This document shows, piece by piece, positions 16,709 to 24,786 of a stretch of 64,000 nt of DNA. The position numbers were made by a program, and so were the translations under genes. The stretch comes from Burkholderiales bacterium. Its GTDB lineage: Bacteria; Pseudomonadota; Gammaproteobacteria; Burkholderiales; SG8-41. Where the stretch lies: positions 1 through 64,000 of the forward strand of contig JADZGE010000040.1 of assembly GCA_020854035.1 (NCBI GenBank), given 5' to 3'. The stretch's first letter is position 1. Each line of letters begins with the position of its first letter. A model generated the notes under the pieces. It ran no database searches, was not told where the DNA came from, and saw only the letters and a program-made list of their open reading frames with translations.

Positions 16709-17692
16709 ATGCCGACGACTGCGCAGGAGAAGCCGCTCACCCGCTACGTCTACAACCTGGACGACCTCGCCCGTGCGCCCGAGGGTCCCTGCAGCGCGAA
16801 GGTCGCCCCGAGCCGGCTGCTGTCGGGAGAGACGCTCGCCACCGGCAAGTCCACCACGGTCGGCCCCGTGCTCTCCGGCACCCACGTTCACATCGCCTGG
16901 GTCGTGAAACCGCGCGGCACCGGCTCCAAGCTTCACACCCATCCCAACGAGCAGTTCAATTTCGTCATGAAGGGGACGCTGATCGTCGATATCGACGGGC
17001 AGGTGTTCCGCGTGCCCGCGGGGCACGTCGTGCATTTTCCCGCCGGCATGGTCCACTCGGCCGTTGCCGGCCCCGAAGAGGACGTTCACTTCATCGCGGC
17101 AAAGGACACGCGGCACGGCATCGTCGGGCCCGCCGTCGACGGCCGGCACAACGGGCCGCGCACGCTGCCGGGATTCGGGACCAACCCCGAGAACGAGTGG
17201 GCGATGGGCCGGGACGGGCTGCCGGTGCCGCAGAGCCCGCGCGTGAACGCCGCGAGCGTGCGCTACGTGTACCGCTGGGACGAGCTCGACAGGGTCCCCG
17301 AGGGCCGGTGCAGCGCGAAGGTCATCCCGCGCGGCCACGTGTCCGGCAAGTCATCGTCGTACGGGGCGGCGCTGACGGGGGAGAGAATCCACGTCGGGCT
17401 GATCCACAAGGCCCGGGGCTCCGGCTCGAAGCTGCACACCCATCCCAACGAGCAGTTCAACATCGTGCTGCGGGGCGCGCTCCAGGCCGAGATCGACGGC
17501 CAGCAGGTGACGGTGCCCACGCACCATGCGATCCACATGCCGACGGGTATCGTTCACTCCTGCGTCGCGAGCGCCGACGGTGACGTCGTCTTCTTCGTCG
17601 CCAAGGACACGCGCCATGGGCTCGCCGGGCCGCCGGTAGACGGCATCGAGGACGGACCGCGCTACCTGCCCGGCTTCGGCCCGAAGAAGTAG
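16709..17692 (+). CDS. Tandemly duplicated bicupin protein
   Basis: A 327-aa protein made of two very similar cupin units of about 155 residues. Each begins 'RYVY..D[DE]L.R.PEG.CSAKV', contains 'GSKLHTHPNEQFN' (His-x-His-x-Glu metal site), a Pro-Gly/Pro-Thr loop and a final His ('GMVHSAV', 'GIVHSCV'), and ends 'KDTRHG..GP.VDG...GPR.LPGFG'. Both metal sites look intact. No signal peptide. The copies differ mainly outside the barrel core, suggesting an old duplication rather than an assembly artefact. It lies between two variant Bug genes, on the same strand; a role in sensing or converting the transported compound is an inference. Confidence 0.85.
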   Translation: MPTTAQEKPLTRYVYNLDDLARAPEGPCSAKVAPSRLLSGETLATGKSTTVGPVLSGTHVHIAWVVKPRGTGSKLHTHPNEQFNFVMKGTLIVDIDGQVFRVPAGHVVHFPAGMVHSAVAGPEEDVHFIAAKDTRHGIVGPAVDGRHNGPRTLPGFGTNPENEWAMGRDGLPVPQSPRVNAASVRYVYRWDELDRVPEGRCSAKVIPRGHVSGKSSSYGAALTGERIHVGLIHKARGSGSKLHTHPNEQFNIVLRGALQAEIDGQQVTVPTHHAIHMPTGIVHSCVASADGDVVFFVAKDTRHGLAGPPVDGIEDGPRYLPGFGPKK

Positions 17693-17744
17693 GCGCCCTC
17701 GCATTGCGCGAGAGCGCCGGTCCATCCGGAACGGAGGAGGAGCA

Positions 17745-18710
17745 ATGAAGACGCTGCGTTTCGCCGTCGTGCTGGCGCTATGCGCCGGCATGCCCGCGCC
17801 GGCTGCCGACTGGTCGCCGACGGAAAGAATCACGCTGGTCACGCATTCGAGCCCCGGTACCGGCAACGAGCTGCTGCTGCGCGAGATCGCCGACATCTGG
17901 AACAAGGGCAAGCTCGTGCCCAGACTCGCCTCGGTCGAAAGCGTGACCGGTTCGCAGGGCGAGAAGGCGCGCCGCTACGTGATCACGGAGAACCGCGGCA
18001 ACACCCACATGCTCGCCGCTTTCACGCCGCCATCGCTCAACGTCCCCATCCTCCTTGGGTCCGATACCGGGTGGCGGCAGTTCACCCCGATCGCGATGAT
18101 GGTGATCGATCCCATGGTGCTCGTGGTCAACGCGCAGGGACCCTACCAGTCGCTGCGGGAACTCATCGCGGCGACGAAGCAGAAGCCCAGGCAGGTCATG
18201 CAGGGGGGCGGCAGCTACGGCAACAGTTCCTCGATGGCGGGCAAGCTGCTGGAGGAGGCCGCGGGCGTGTCCTTCTCCTACGTGCCGTTCAAGGGCGGGG
18301 GCACGGCGGTGCTGAACCTGTTGGGCAACCACGTCCATTTCATCATCGAGAACCCGGCCGAGATCCAGCAGCACGTCGAAGCCGGCAAGCTCAGGGTGAT
18401 CGCGGTCTCGCAGCCCCTCGAACAGTTCAGGGGCGCGCCGACGTTCGAGCAGGCGGGCGTCAGGATGAAGCAGCTCAAGCAGTTCCGGGCGCTGATGGCC
18501 CCGCCCGGCATCGGGACGGAAGTCGCGCAGGGCTACATCAGGCTGCTCGAACGCACGCGCGCGACCCCGCAGTGGAAGGATTACCTGAAGCGCACCGCCC
18601 TCGTCGAGAACTGGATGGTGGGCAGCGAACTGGCGGGCTTCCTCGCCGAGGAGGAGAAGGTCTATGCGCGGCTCGACGACGAGATGGGCCTGCGCAAGGC
18701 GCGCAGGTAG
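17745..18710 (+). CDS. Bug/TctC-family periplasmic solute-binding protein (variant)
   Basis: A 321-aa binding protein with a signal peptide (cleavage near 'MPAPAADW'). It shares with the protein at 14778 the unusual start 'WSPTERITLVTHSSPGTGNELLLREIADIW', the 'GE[K/D]ARR[YH]V' segment and the C-terminal 'LLERTRATP.W..Y..R.AL...W' region, so the two are paralogues of one sub-branch. It directly precedes tctB and tctA and is therefore the likeliest TctC partner of that transporter. The ribosome-binding site GGAGGAG lies six bases before ATG. Confidence 0.9.
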   Translation: MKTLRFAVVLALCAGMPAPAADWSPTERITLVTHSSPGTGNELLLREIADIWNKGKLVPRLASVESVTGSQGEKARRYVITENRGNTHMLAAFTPPSLNVPILLGSDTGWRQFTPIAMMVIDPMVLVVNAQGPYQSLRELIAATKQKPRQVMQGGGSYGNSSSMAGKLLEEAAGVSFSYVPFKGGGTAVLNLLGNHVHFIIENPAEIQQHVEAGKLRVIAVSQPLEQFRGAPTFEQAGVRMKQLKQFRALMAPPGIGTEVAQGYIRLLERTRATPQWKDYLKRTALVENWMVGSELAGFLAEEEKVYARLDDEMGLRKARR

Positions 18711-18719
18711 GATGGAAAC

Positions 18720-19196
18720 TTGGACCGGCGCCGCCCCCGTTTCCTGAACGCCGACCGTCTCGCGGCCATCGTCCTTCTGCTGTTCGTCGCGGCCTACGGC
18801 TGGGAGGGCGCGCGCTTCACGGCGGCGCTTCAGGTCGACGTGGTCGGCCCGTCGTTCTTCCCCCGGATTCTGGCCGTGACGGGCGCCGCGCTCGGCGTGC
18901 TGCTCCTGCTCGGAAGCGGTGACAGGGAAAAGGCGCCGAAGCCGGATGGCGCCGGCTCTCACCTCACCGCGCTCGCGCCGGTCCTGCTGCTGCTCGCCTA
19001 CGTCCTGCTGCTCGTGCCGGCGGGGTTCCCGCTCGCGACGAGCGCGTTTCTCGCGGTGACTTTCCGCTATCTCGGCGTGCCCGCGTGGCGGTCCGCGCTC
19101 GCGTACGCCGTCGCGATCACGGCGGCCGCCTTTTTCCTGTTCGACGTCATGCTGGAAGTGCGGCTGCCGCTCGGGCTGTTTTTCCGGCCGGCATAG
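18720..19196 (+). CDS. tctB: TctB-family small membrane subunit
   Basis: A 158-aa membrane protein with four hydrophobic segments, the small subunit of a tripartite tricarboxylate transporter. 'ADRLAAIVLLLFVAAYGWEGARF', 'VGPSFFPRILAVTGAALGVLLLL' and the terminal 'FDVMLEVRLPLGLF' are characteristic of TctB. A TTG start at 18720 is used because it is the only one that keeps the first span complete and lies near AGGATGG. It begins 10 bp after the Bug gene and ends 10 bp before tctA. Confidence 0.85.
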   Translation: MDRRRPRFLNADRLAAIVLLLFVAAYGWEGARFTAALQVDVVGPSFFPRILAVTGAALGVLLLLGSGDREKAPKPDGAGSHLTALAPVLLLLAYVLLLVPAGFPLATSAFLAVTFRYLGVPAWRSALAYAVAITAAAFFLFDVMLEVRLPLGLFFRPA

Positions 19197-19206
19197 GGCG
19201 CTCCCG

Positions 19207-20721
19207 GTGGAACAGGCGCTGAGCCTGCTCATCGACGGGTTCGCGGTCGCGCTGCTGCCGCAGAACCTGCTCTTCGCGTTCGTGGGGGCCGTGCTCGGCA
19301 CCATCATCGGGGTGCTGCCCGGCATCGGGCCGGCCGGGGCGCTCGCGATGCTGCTGCCGGCGGTGCTGAGCATGAACCCGGTAAGCGCGCTGATCATGCT
19401 CGCCTGCGTCTACACCGGCGCGATGTACGGCGGCTCCACCACCTCCATTCTGCTCAACGTGCCGGGGGAGTCGTCCTCCGTCGTCACCTGTCTCGACGGT
19501 CACGCGATGGCGAGGCAGGGGCGCGCGGGCCCGGCGCTTTGCATCGCCGCCATCGGCTCGTTCATCGCGGGCACGCTGGGCGTCGTGGGTCTGATGACGC
19601 TCTCGCCGGTGATCGTACGCTGGGCTCTCGACTTCGGTCCCCCCGAGTATTTCGCGCTGATGGTGTTCGGCCTGTCCGCCGTGGCGAGCCTGTCGGGCAC
19701 GCAGCTCGTGAAGGGCCTCGTGGCGATGGTGCTCGGCCTGATGCTCGGCACCGTCGGCAGCGACGTGACCGGCGTCGAGCGCTTCGTGTTCGGGCAGCCC
19801 GAGCTGCTCGACGGCATCCAGCTCCTCGCCGTGACCATCGGGCTGTTCGCGGTGTCCGAGGTCCTGCTCAACACCAACGACATCCGCGGCGGGACGAAGG
19901 CCGCCGTGCTCGAGCACAGGTTGTTCATCTCGCTCGCCGACATCCGCGAATGCGTGCCGTCCATCCTGCGTGGCAGCGTGATCGGGTTCATCGTGGGCGT
20001 GATGCCGGGCGCGGGCGCCGGCATCGCCGCGTTTCTCTCCTATTCGATCGAGGTCCAGTCAAGCCGCCATCCCGAGCGCTTCGGCACGGGCGAGATCCGC
20101 GGCGTCGCGGCGCCCGAGTCCGCCAACAACGCGGCGAGCGCCGGCGCGATGGTACCCATGCTGTCGCTCGGGATACCCGGCTCGGGCACGACGGCGATCC
20201 TGTTGATCGCGCTGACCGCGCTCGACGTTCACCCGGGGCCGCTGCTGTTCTCGCAGCACCCGGACGTGGTGTGGGGCCTCATCGCCGCGCTCTATGTCGG
20301 CAACGTCATGCTCCTCGTCCTCAACCTGCCGCTGGTCGGTATCTTCGTGCGGCTGCTCTACCTGCCGATGAGGCTGCTCCTGCCGGTCATCATGGTGATC
20401 TGCGTGATCGGGGTCTACAGCGCCAACCAGACGGTGCTCGACCTCGTGTTCCTGTGCGCCTTCGGCGCGCTCGGTTACTTCATGCGGCAGCACGGATACC
20501 CGGTGGCGCCGGTGATCCTGGGGTTCGTGCTCGGCGATCGCATGGAGGAGGCGCTGCGCCAGTCCATGATCATGACCCAGGGCAATCTCTGGGAGCTGCT
20601 CTCGCGTCCCATCGTGCTCGCCTTCGTGGTCCTCACCCTGGTCGGTCTCGTCGCGCCCTGCGTCATGCGCAGGCTGCGCTTCCGGGGCAGGGCCGTGGAC
20701 GTCGAGCGCCCGGAAGGCTGA
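19207..20721 (+). CDS. tctA: TctA-family large membrane subunit
   Basis: A 504-aa polytopic permease (about 11-12 spans), the large subunit of the tripartite tricarboxylate transporter. Two conserved glycine-rich loops are present: 'LLPGIGPAGALAMLLP' with 'YGGSTTSILLNVPGE', and 'MPGAGAGIAAFLSYSIE' with 'APESANNAASAGAMVPMLSLGIPGSGTTAILL'. With tctB and the Bug protein it forms the only complete TctABC set in the window; five other Bug proteins have no own permease nearby. It uses a GTG start. Substrate unknown; citrate or another organic acid is typical. Confidence 0.93.
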   Translation: MEQALSLLIDGFAVALLPQNLLFAFVGAVLGTIIGVLPGIGPAGALAMLLPAVLSMNPVSALIMLACVYTGAMYGGSTTSILLNVPGESSSVVTCLDGHAMARQGRAGPALCIAAIGSFIAGTLGVVGLMTLSPVIVRWALDFGPPEYFALMVFGLSAVASLSGTQLVKGLVAMVLGLMLGTVGSDVTGVERFVFGQPELLDGIQLLAVTIGLFAVSEVLLNTNDIRGGTKAAVLEHRLFISLADIRECVPSILRGSVIGFIVGVMPGAGAGIAAFLSYSIEVQSSRHPERFGTGEIRGVAAPESANNAASAGAMVPMLSLGIPGSGTTAILLIALTALDVHPGPLLFSQHPDVVWGLIAALYVGNVMLLVLNLPLVGIFVRLLYLPMRLLLPVIMVICVIGVYSANQTVLDLVFLCAFGALGYFMRQHGYPVAPVILGFVLGDRMEEALRQSMIMTQGNLWELLSRPIVLAFVVLTLVGLVAPCVMRRLRFRGRAVDVERPEG

Positions 20722-20797
20722 AGCGGACCATGCTTTCCCGCCGCCGGCCGCCGGGCAGGCCGCCACGGCGCCACCGATGGGGTATCCGGGCCCGCAA

Positions 20798-21274
20798 TCA
20801 CCCCTCGTAGAACGAACGCTTCATGTCCGCCGCGCCGCGCTCGAGCAGGTATTCCAGGCTCGCGCTGCAGTCCATGGTGGAGCGGTCGAAGTTGAACTGG
20901 ATCGCCCGCTCGGGATCGTTCGTCGCCTTGATGGTGAGGATCCGGAGCGACTCCTCGACCTCCCACTCGTGCGAGCCGCGCAGCCCCGGCGGCCCGTAGA
21001 CGATATCGCCCGGACCGACCCGGTACTCGTTGCCCTCGATATCCCGCACGATGCCGCTCCCGGCGAGCACGTAGTGAAACGTCTCGATGAGATGCCAGTG
21101 CAGGTGTTCGTGGGTGCCCGCGCCGAACTGCGCCACGCCGACGTTGATCCGCTCGCTGGGGTGTTCCTTCGAGCCCGCGATCTTGCGGATCATGAGCCCG
21201 GGGATCACGCCCTTCGATTCCGGCACCGAGGACTGGTTGAACACCTTCAATTCCGACCTGACCCGTTTTTCCAT
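20798..21274 (-). CDS. Single-domain cupin protein
   Basis: A 158-aa cupin with 'GTHEHLHWHLIETFHYVLAGSGIV' (His ligands and Glu) and 'YRVGPGDIVYGPPGLRGSHEW'. The long histidine-rich first motif suggests a metal-dependent enzyme or sensor. It is the only gene between convergent tctA and the divergent-side repeat at 21305. The ATG at 21274 gives a compact start (MEKRVRSELKVFNQ); a 19-residue upstream extension runs into the repeat and was rejected. The exact reaction is unknown. Confidence 0.78.
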   Translation of the reverse strand: MEKRVRSELKVFNQSSVPESKGVIPGLMIRKIAGSKEHPSERINVGVAQFGAGTHEHLHWHLIETFHYVLAGSGIVRDIEGNEYRVGPGDIVYGPPGLRGSHEWEVEESLRILTIKATNDPERAIQFNFDRSTMDCSASLEYLLERGAADMKRSFYEG

Positions 21275-21304
21275 CGCTCGCTCCGCTTGTCCGAGAACCG
21301 GGAT

Positions 21305-21379
21305 TTCACGCAAAGACCGCCAAGCGAGCAAAGGAATACAACTCGATTCGCTTTGCGTTCCTTGCGCGCTTTGCGTGAA
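21305..21379. repeat. Inverted repeat built from CGCAAAG words
   Basis: TTCACGCAAAG (21305-21315) and its exact reverse complement CTTTGCGTGAA (21369-21379) enclose further CAAAG/CTTTG words, so the whole 75 bp can fold back. It lies between a cupin gene and the FadJ-like gene, both on the minus strand. It is poorer in G+C than its surroundings. Confidence 0.6.
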
Positions 21380-21410
21380 GCAAACGTTCTTCGGCGACCG
21401 AGGTGGCCAG

Positions 21411-23531
21411 CTACAGCGCCCGCTTCGGCTTCGCCTCCCGGAACGCCCCCCCCGCTTGCGCGATCTCGCGCAGGAGCTCCGCGGGCTTCCAGCGCGCCCC
21501 GTAGCGGGCGTGCCATTCCTCGATGCGCGCGAGGATCGCCCTCGATCCGACCGTGTCGGCCCAGAACATGAGTCCGCCGCGGTAGCGCGGAAAGCCGAAG
21601 CCGTGGAGCCACATGACGTCGATGTCGCTCGCCCGGAGGACCTTGCCCTCCTCGAGGATCCTGCACGCCTCGTTGACCGAGGCGAGCAGTAGCCGCTGCA
21701 GGATCTCCTCGTCCGTGAACGTCCGCTGGGGTATTCCGAACTCCCGCGCGACCTCCGCGATGACGCTCTTCACGACCTCGTCGGGGTGCGGCGTGCGATC
21801 GCCCTTGTCGTAGCGGTACCAGCCGGCGCCGGTCTTCTGGCCCTTGCGGCCCATCTCGACCAGGCGGTCGGGCACGTGGAGCTTGCGGTAGTTCGGGTCC
21901 GCCGCGGCCCGGCGCTTGCGGGTGTCGTAGCTGATATCGAGGCCCGAAAGGTCGTTCACCGCGAACGGGCCCATCGGGTAGCCGAAATCGACCATCACCC
22001 CGTCGATCCTCTCCGGCAGCGCGCCCTCCTCGAGCATGAGCATCATCTCGGTCACGAACGGCGCCCGGCTGCGGTTCGCGGCGAAACCGTCGCAGGTGCC
22101 GGCGACGGCGCTCACCTTGCCGATGTCCCGGCCGACCTTCATCGCCGCAGCGACGGTCTCGATCGAGGTCTTCGTCCCCTTCACTACCTCCAGCAGCTTC
22201 ATGACGTTCGCCGGCGCGAAGAAATGCGCCCCGGCGACCTCCCGCGGCCGTTTCGTCGCGTTCGCCATGACGTCGGTGTCGATCGCGGAGGAGTTGGTGA
22301 GGAGCAGCGCCCCCGGTTTCATCACCGCGTCGAGCCGGGTGAAAACCTCCTTCTTGACATCGATCCTCTCGAACACGGCCTCGATCACGACATCGCAGTC
22401 CGCGATATCCTCGTAGCGGTCGACTGCCTCGATGAGCGCCAGCCGCCGGTCCATCTCCGCCTGCGAGAGGCTGCCGCGCTTCACGCTCACCGCGTAGTTC
22501 TCGCGCACGCGCGCAAGCCCCCTGTCGAGCGCCTCGCGCGTCGCATCGAGCACCTTCACGGGGATCGCGGAATCGGCGAAGCTCATCGCGATCCCGCCGC
22601 CCATGGTTCCCGCGCCGATCACGGCGGCCGTCCTCGCGCGGGAGGGCTGCAGGTCCTTCGGGGCGCCGGGGATCTTCGACACCTCGCGCTCGGCGAAGAA
22701 CGCGTAACGGAGCGCTTTCGCCTCGTCGGAATTCTCGAGCTCCGCGAAGAGCCGCTTCTCGGTCTCCAGGCCCTCGTCGAAGGGCCGCGTGACGGCGGCT
22801 TCGACGCAGGCTATGCAGTGATACGGCGCCTTCTGATTGCGGGCGCGGCGCGCGATGGATTTGCGCATCGCCTCGAACATGCCGGGGTCCGCTTTCGCCT
22901 CGGCGATCCGGTCGGCGCGATCGCGCACCCGCGGCAGCGGCCGCGCGTGCGCGATTCTCTTCGCGTAGGCGATCGCCTCCCGCTTCAGGTCCTTGCCCTC
23001 GACGATCTCGTCGATGATGCCGAGCGCCTTCGCCTCGGGCGCCGGCACGTGGCGGCCGGTCACGATCATGTCCATCGCCGCCTTCGGGCCGATCAGGCGC
23101 GGCAACCGCTGCGTGCCGCCGCCGCCGGGCAGGATCCCGATCAGCACCTCGGGAAGCCCCACCTTCGCCTCCTTCACGGCGATGCGGTAGTGGCTGGAGA
23201 GCGCGTGCTCGAGACCGCCGCCCAGCGCGAACCCGTGGATCGCGGCGACGATCGGCTTCGCGCTCCCGTCGAGCACGTCGTGCGAGTAGCGCGCAGGCGT
23301 GGAGCGCGGCTTGCCGAACTGGCGTATGTCGGCGCCCGCGATGAAGCTCCTCCCGGCGCCGATCAGCACCATCGCCGTCACGTTCGGGTCCGCGTTGCCC
23401 TTGTCCACCGCCGCGACGATGCCCTCGCGCACGCCCGGACCGAGCGCATTCACCGGCGGATTGTCGATCGTGATGACTCCGATTCCGTCCTCTACCTCGA
23501 ACCGGACCGTTTCCGCTTCCCCTCCGCTCAT
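21411..23531 (-). CDS. Enoyl-CoA hydratase / 3-hydroxyacyl-CoA dehydrogenase fusion (FadJ-like)
   Basis: A 706-aa bifunctional beta-oxidation enzyme. The crotonase domain (about 5-200) has 'VLIGAGRSFIAGADIRQFG' (oxyanion hole) and 'EVLIGILPGGGGTQRLPRL'. The dehydrogenase half starts at about 310 with the NAD site 'AAVIGAGTMGGGIAMSF', then 'TNSSAIDTDVMANATKRPREVAGAHFF' (catalytic His), and a duplicated C-terminal domain. The catalytic glutamates of the crotonase half are largely kept ('EVLIG'; the first appears as 'ALGGGLEHAL'). The ATG at 23531 is followed by the domain directly; 48 upstream residues lack family character. It stands alone on its strand with a divergent oxidoreductase. Confidence 0.92.
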   Translation of the reverse strand: MSGGEAETVRFEVEDGIGVITIDNPPVNALGPGVREGIVAAVDKGNADPNVTAMVLIGAGRSFIAGADIRQFGKPRSTPARYSHDVLDGSAKPIVAAIHGFALGGGLEHALSSHYRIAVKEAKVGLPEVLIGILPGGGGTQRLPRLIGPKAAMDMIVTGRHVPAPEAKALGIIDEIVEGKDLKREAIAYAKRIAHARPLPRVRDRADRIAEAKADPGMFEAMRKSIARRARNQKAPYHCIACVEAAVTRPFDEGLETEKRLFAELENSDEAKALRYAFFAEREVSKIPGAPKDLQPSRARTAAVIGAGTMGGGIAMSFADSAIPVKVLDATREALDRGLARVRENYAVSVKRGSLSQAEMDRRLALIEAVDRYEDIADCDVVIEAVFERIDVKKEVFTRLDAVMKPGALLLTNSSAIDTDVMANATKRPREVAGAHFFAPANVMKLLEVVKGTKTSIETVAAAMKVGRDIGKVSAVAGTCDGFAANRSRAPFVTEMMLMLEEGALPERIDGVMVDFGYPMGPFAVNDLSGLDISYDTRKRRAAADPNYRKLHVPDRLVEMGRKGQKTGAGWYRYDKGDRTPHPDEVVKSVIAEVAREFGIPQRTFTDEEILQRLLLASVNEACRILEEGKVLRASDIDVMWLHGFGFPRYRGGLMFWADTVGSRAILARIEEWHARYGARWKPAELLREIAQAGGAFREAKPKRAL

Positions 23532-23686
23532 CGCCGTGTCTCCCCCTCTGCCACCACCGGGAATCACCCTCGCGGCCGATTCCCGATCACCCGTGCCGCC
23601 CTTGCGGGCAGTATAGACTATGCGCCTCGCGCGAAGGGCGGAAGTGCCGCTCCGGCGCGGCGGCGCGATATCCACTGGAGCACATC

Positions 23687-24697
23687 ATGGCCCGGAAGAG
23701 GAACGGTTGGGGACTCATCGGGACGGGCCGCATCGCGGAAGACCGCGTGCTGCCGGGAATCAACGCGTGCGAAGTGAACCGCCTCGCCGCCGTGTGCAGC
23801 CGCGACCCGGCGCGGGCGGGCGCCTTTGCCGCGAAGTTCGGAGCCGCCCGCGCCTACACGAACTACGACGAGATGCTGCGCGATCCCGGCGTGACGGTGG
23901 TCGCGATACACACGCCGAACTCGCAGCACGCGGAGCAGGCGATCGCCGCGGCTCGCGCCGGCAAGCACGTCTTCTGCGACAAGCCCATGGCGACGAGCGT
24001 GGCCGACGCGGAGCGCATGGTGCGGGAATGCGAGCGGGCCGGTGTCAAGCTCGGCATCAACTTCCACAACCGCTGCATGCCCTGCTTCGTCGAGACCCGC
24101 CGGCTGATCGAGGCGGGCGAGATCGGCGAGCCGCAGATGGCGCAGTTCGAGGCGAGCCCCGGCGCGCGCCCGGGCGCACGGCTCGCGACGTGGAGAGTCG
24201 ACGCGGGGCTCGCGGGACTCGGCACGACCTATTCGATCGGCGTGCACGTCTACGACATCCTGCGCTTCCTCGTCGGTTCCGAGGTCACGACGGTGTCGGC
24301 CTTCTTCGACACGGCGCCGGGCGTCATGGAGGAAGTGAACCTGTCGCTGCTGCGTTTCGCGAACGGCGTTCTCGCGCAGTTCAGCGTGCACGAGCAAACC
24401 CCCTGCCCGCACAACGATTTCGTGATCTACGGCAGCCGGGGCCGCATACTCGGCCGGGGGCTCACCCGCAGCCGGGCGGGCGGGGAACTGCTCGTCACCG
24501 GCGCCGGCGGCCGCACGCGCGCAACCGCGTACCCCGCGATCAACGCTCATGCGGAATGCGTCGCCGCGTTCAGCCGCGCACTCGCCGAGGGGCGCGACCC
24601 GGTCCCGTCGGGAATCGACGGGCTGCGCAGCGTTCAACTCACCGATGCAATGGCGCGCTCGGCGCGCGAGGGCGTGCACGTCCGACTCGCCGCCTAG
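23687..24697 (+). CDS. Gfo/Idh/MocA-family oxidoreductase
   Basis: A 336-aa NAD(P)-dependent oxidoreductase of sugar or sugar-acid type. The N-terminal Rossmann domain shows 'GWGLIGTGRIAEDRVLPGI' and the conserved lysine motif 'HVFCDKPMATSVADAERMV' (DKP in place of the commoner EKP). The C-terminal domain contains 'GTTYSIGVHVYDILRFLVG', with the His-Asp signature of the active site. The start is ATG 23687, 156 bp from the divergent FadJ-like gene; promoters for both must lie in 23532-23686. Members act on inositol, glucose-fructose, dihydrodiols and others, so the substrate remains open. Confidence 0.88.
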   Translation: MARKRNGWGLIGTGRIAEDRVLPGINACEVNRLAAVCSRDPARAGAFAAKFGAARAYTNYDEMLRDPGVTVVAIHTPNSQHAEQAIAAARAGKHVFCDKPMATSVADAERMVRECERAGVKLGINFHNRCMPCFVETRRLIEAGEIGEPQMAQFEASPGARPGARLATWRVDAGLAGLGTTYSIGVHVYDILRFLVGSEVTTVSAFFDTAPGVMEEVNLSLLRFANGVLAQFSVHEQTPCPHNDFVIYGSRGRILGRGLTRSRAGGELLVTGAGGRTRATAYPAINAHAECVAAFSRALAEGRDPVPSGIDGLRSVQLTDAMARSAREGVHVRLAA

Positions 24698-24710
24698 ACC
24701 GGGCACCGCG

Positions 24711-24780
24711 CGCGTTCGCCCCCCGCCTTCCCCGCCTGGCCGAGGAGGGGTCGCGCCAAGCGGCGGGGGGCGGAAGCGCG
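24711..24780. terminator. Long hairpin between convergent genes
   Basis: GCCCCCCGCC (24718-24727) pairs perfectly with GGCGGGGGGC (24762-24771), extended outward by CGCG/CGCG. It sits between the ends of the oxidoreductase gene (+) and the PEP-CTERM gene (-) and may stop both transcripts, though there is no T-run. Confidence 0.4.
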
Positions 24781-24786
24781 GCGTGA

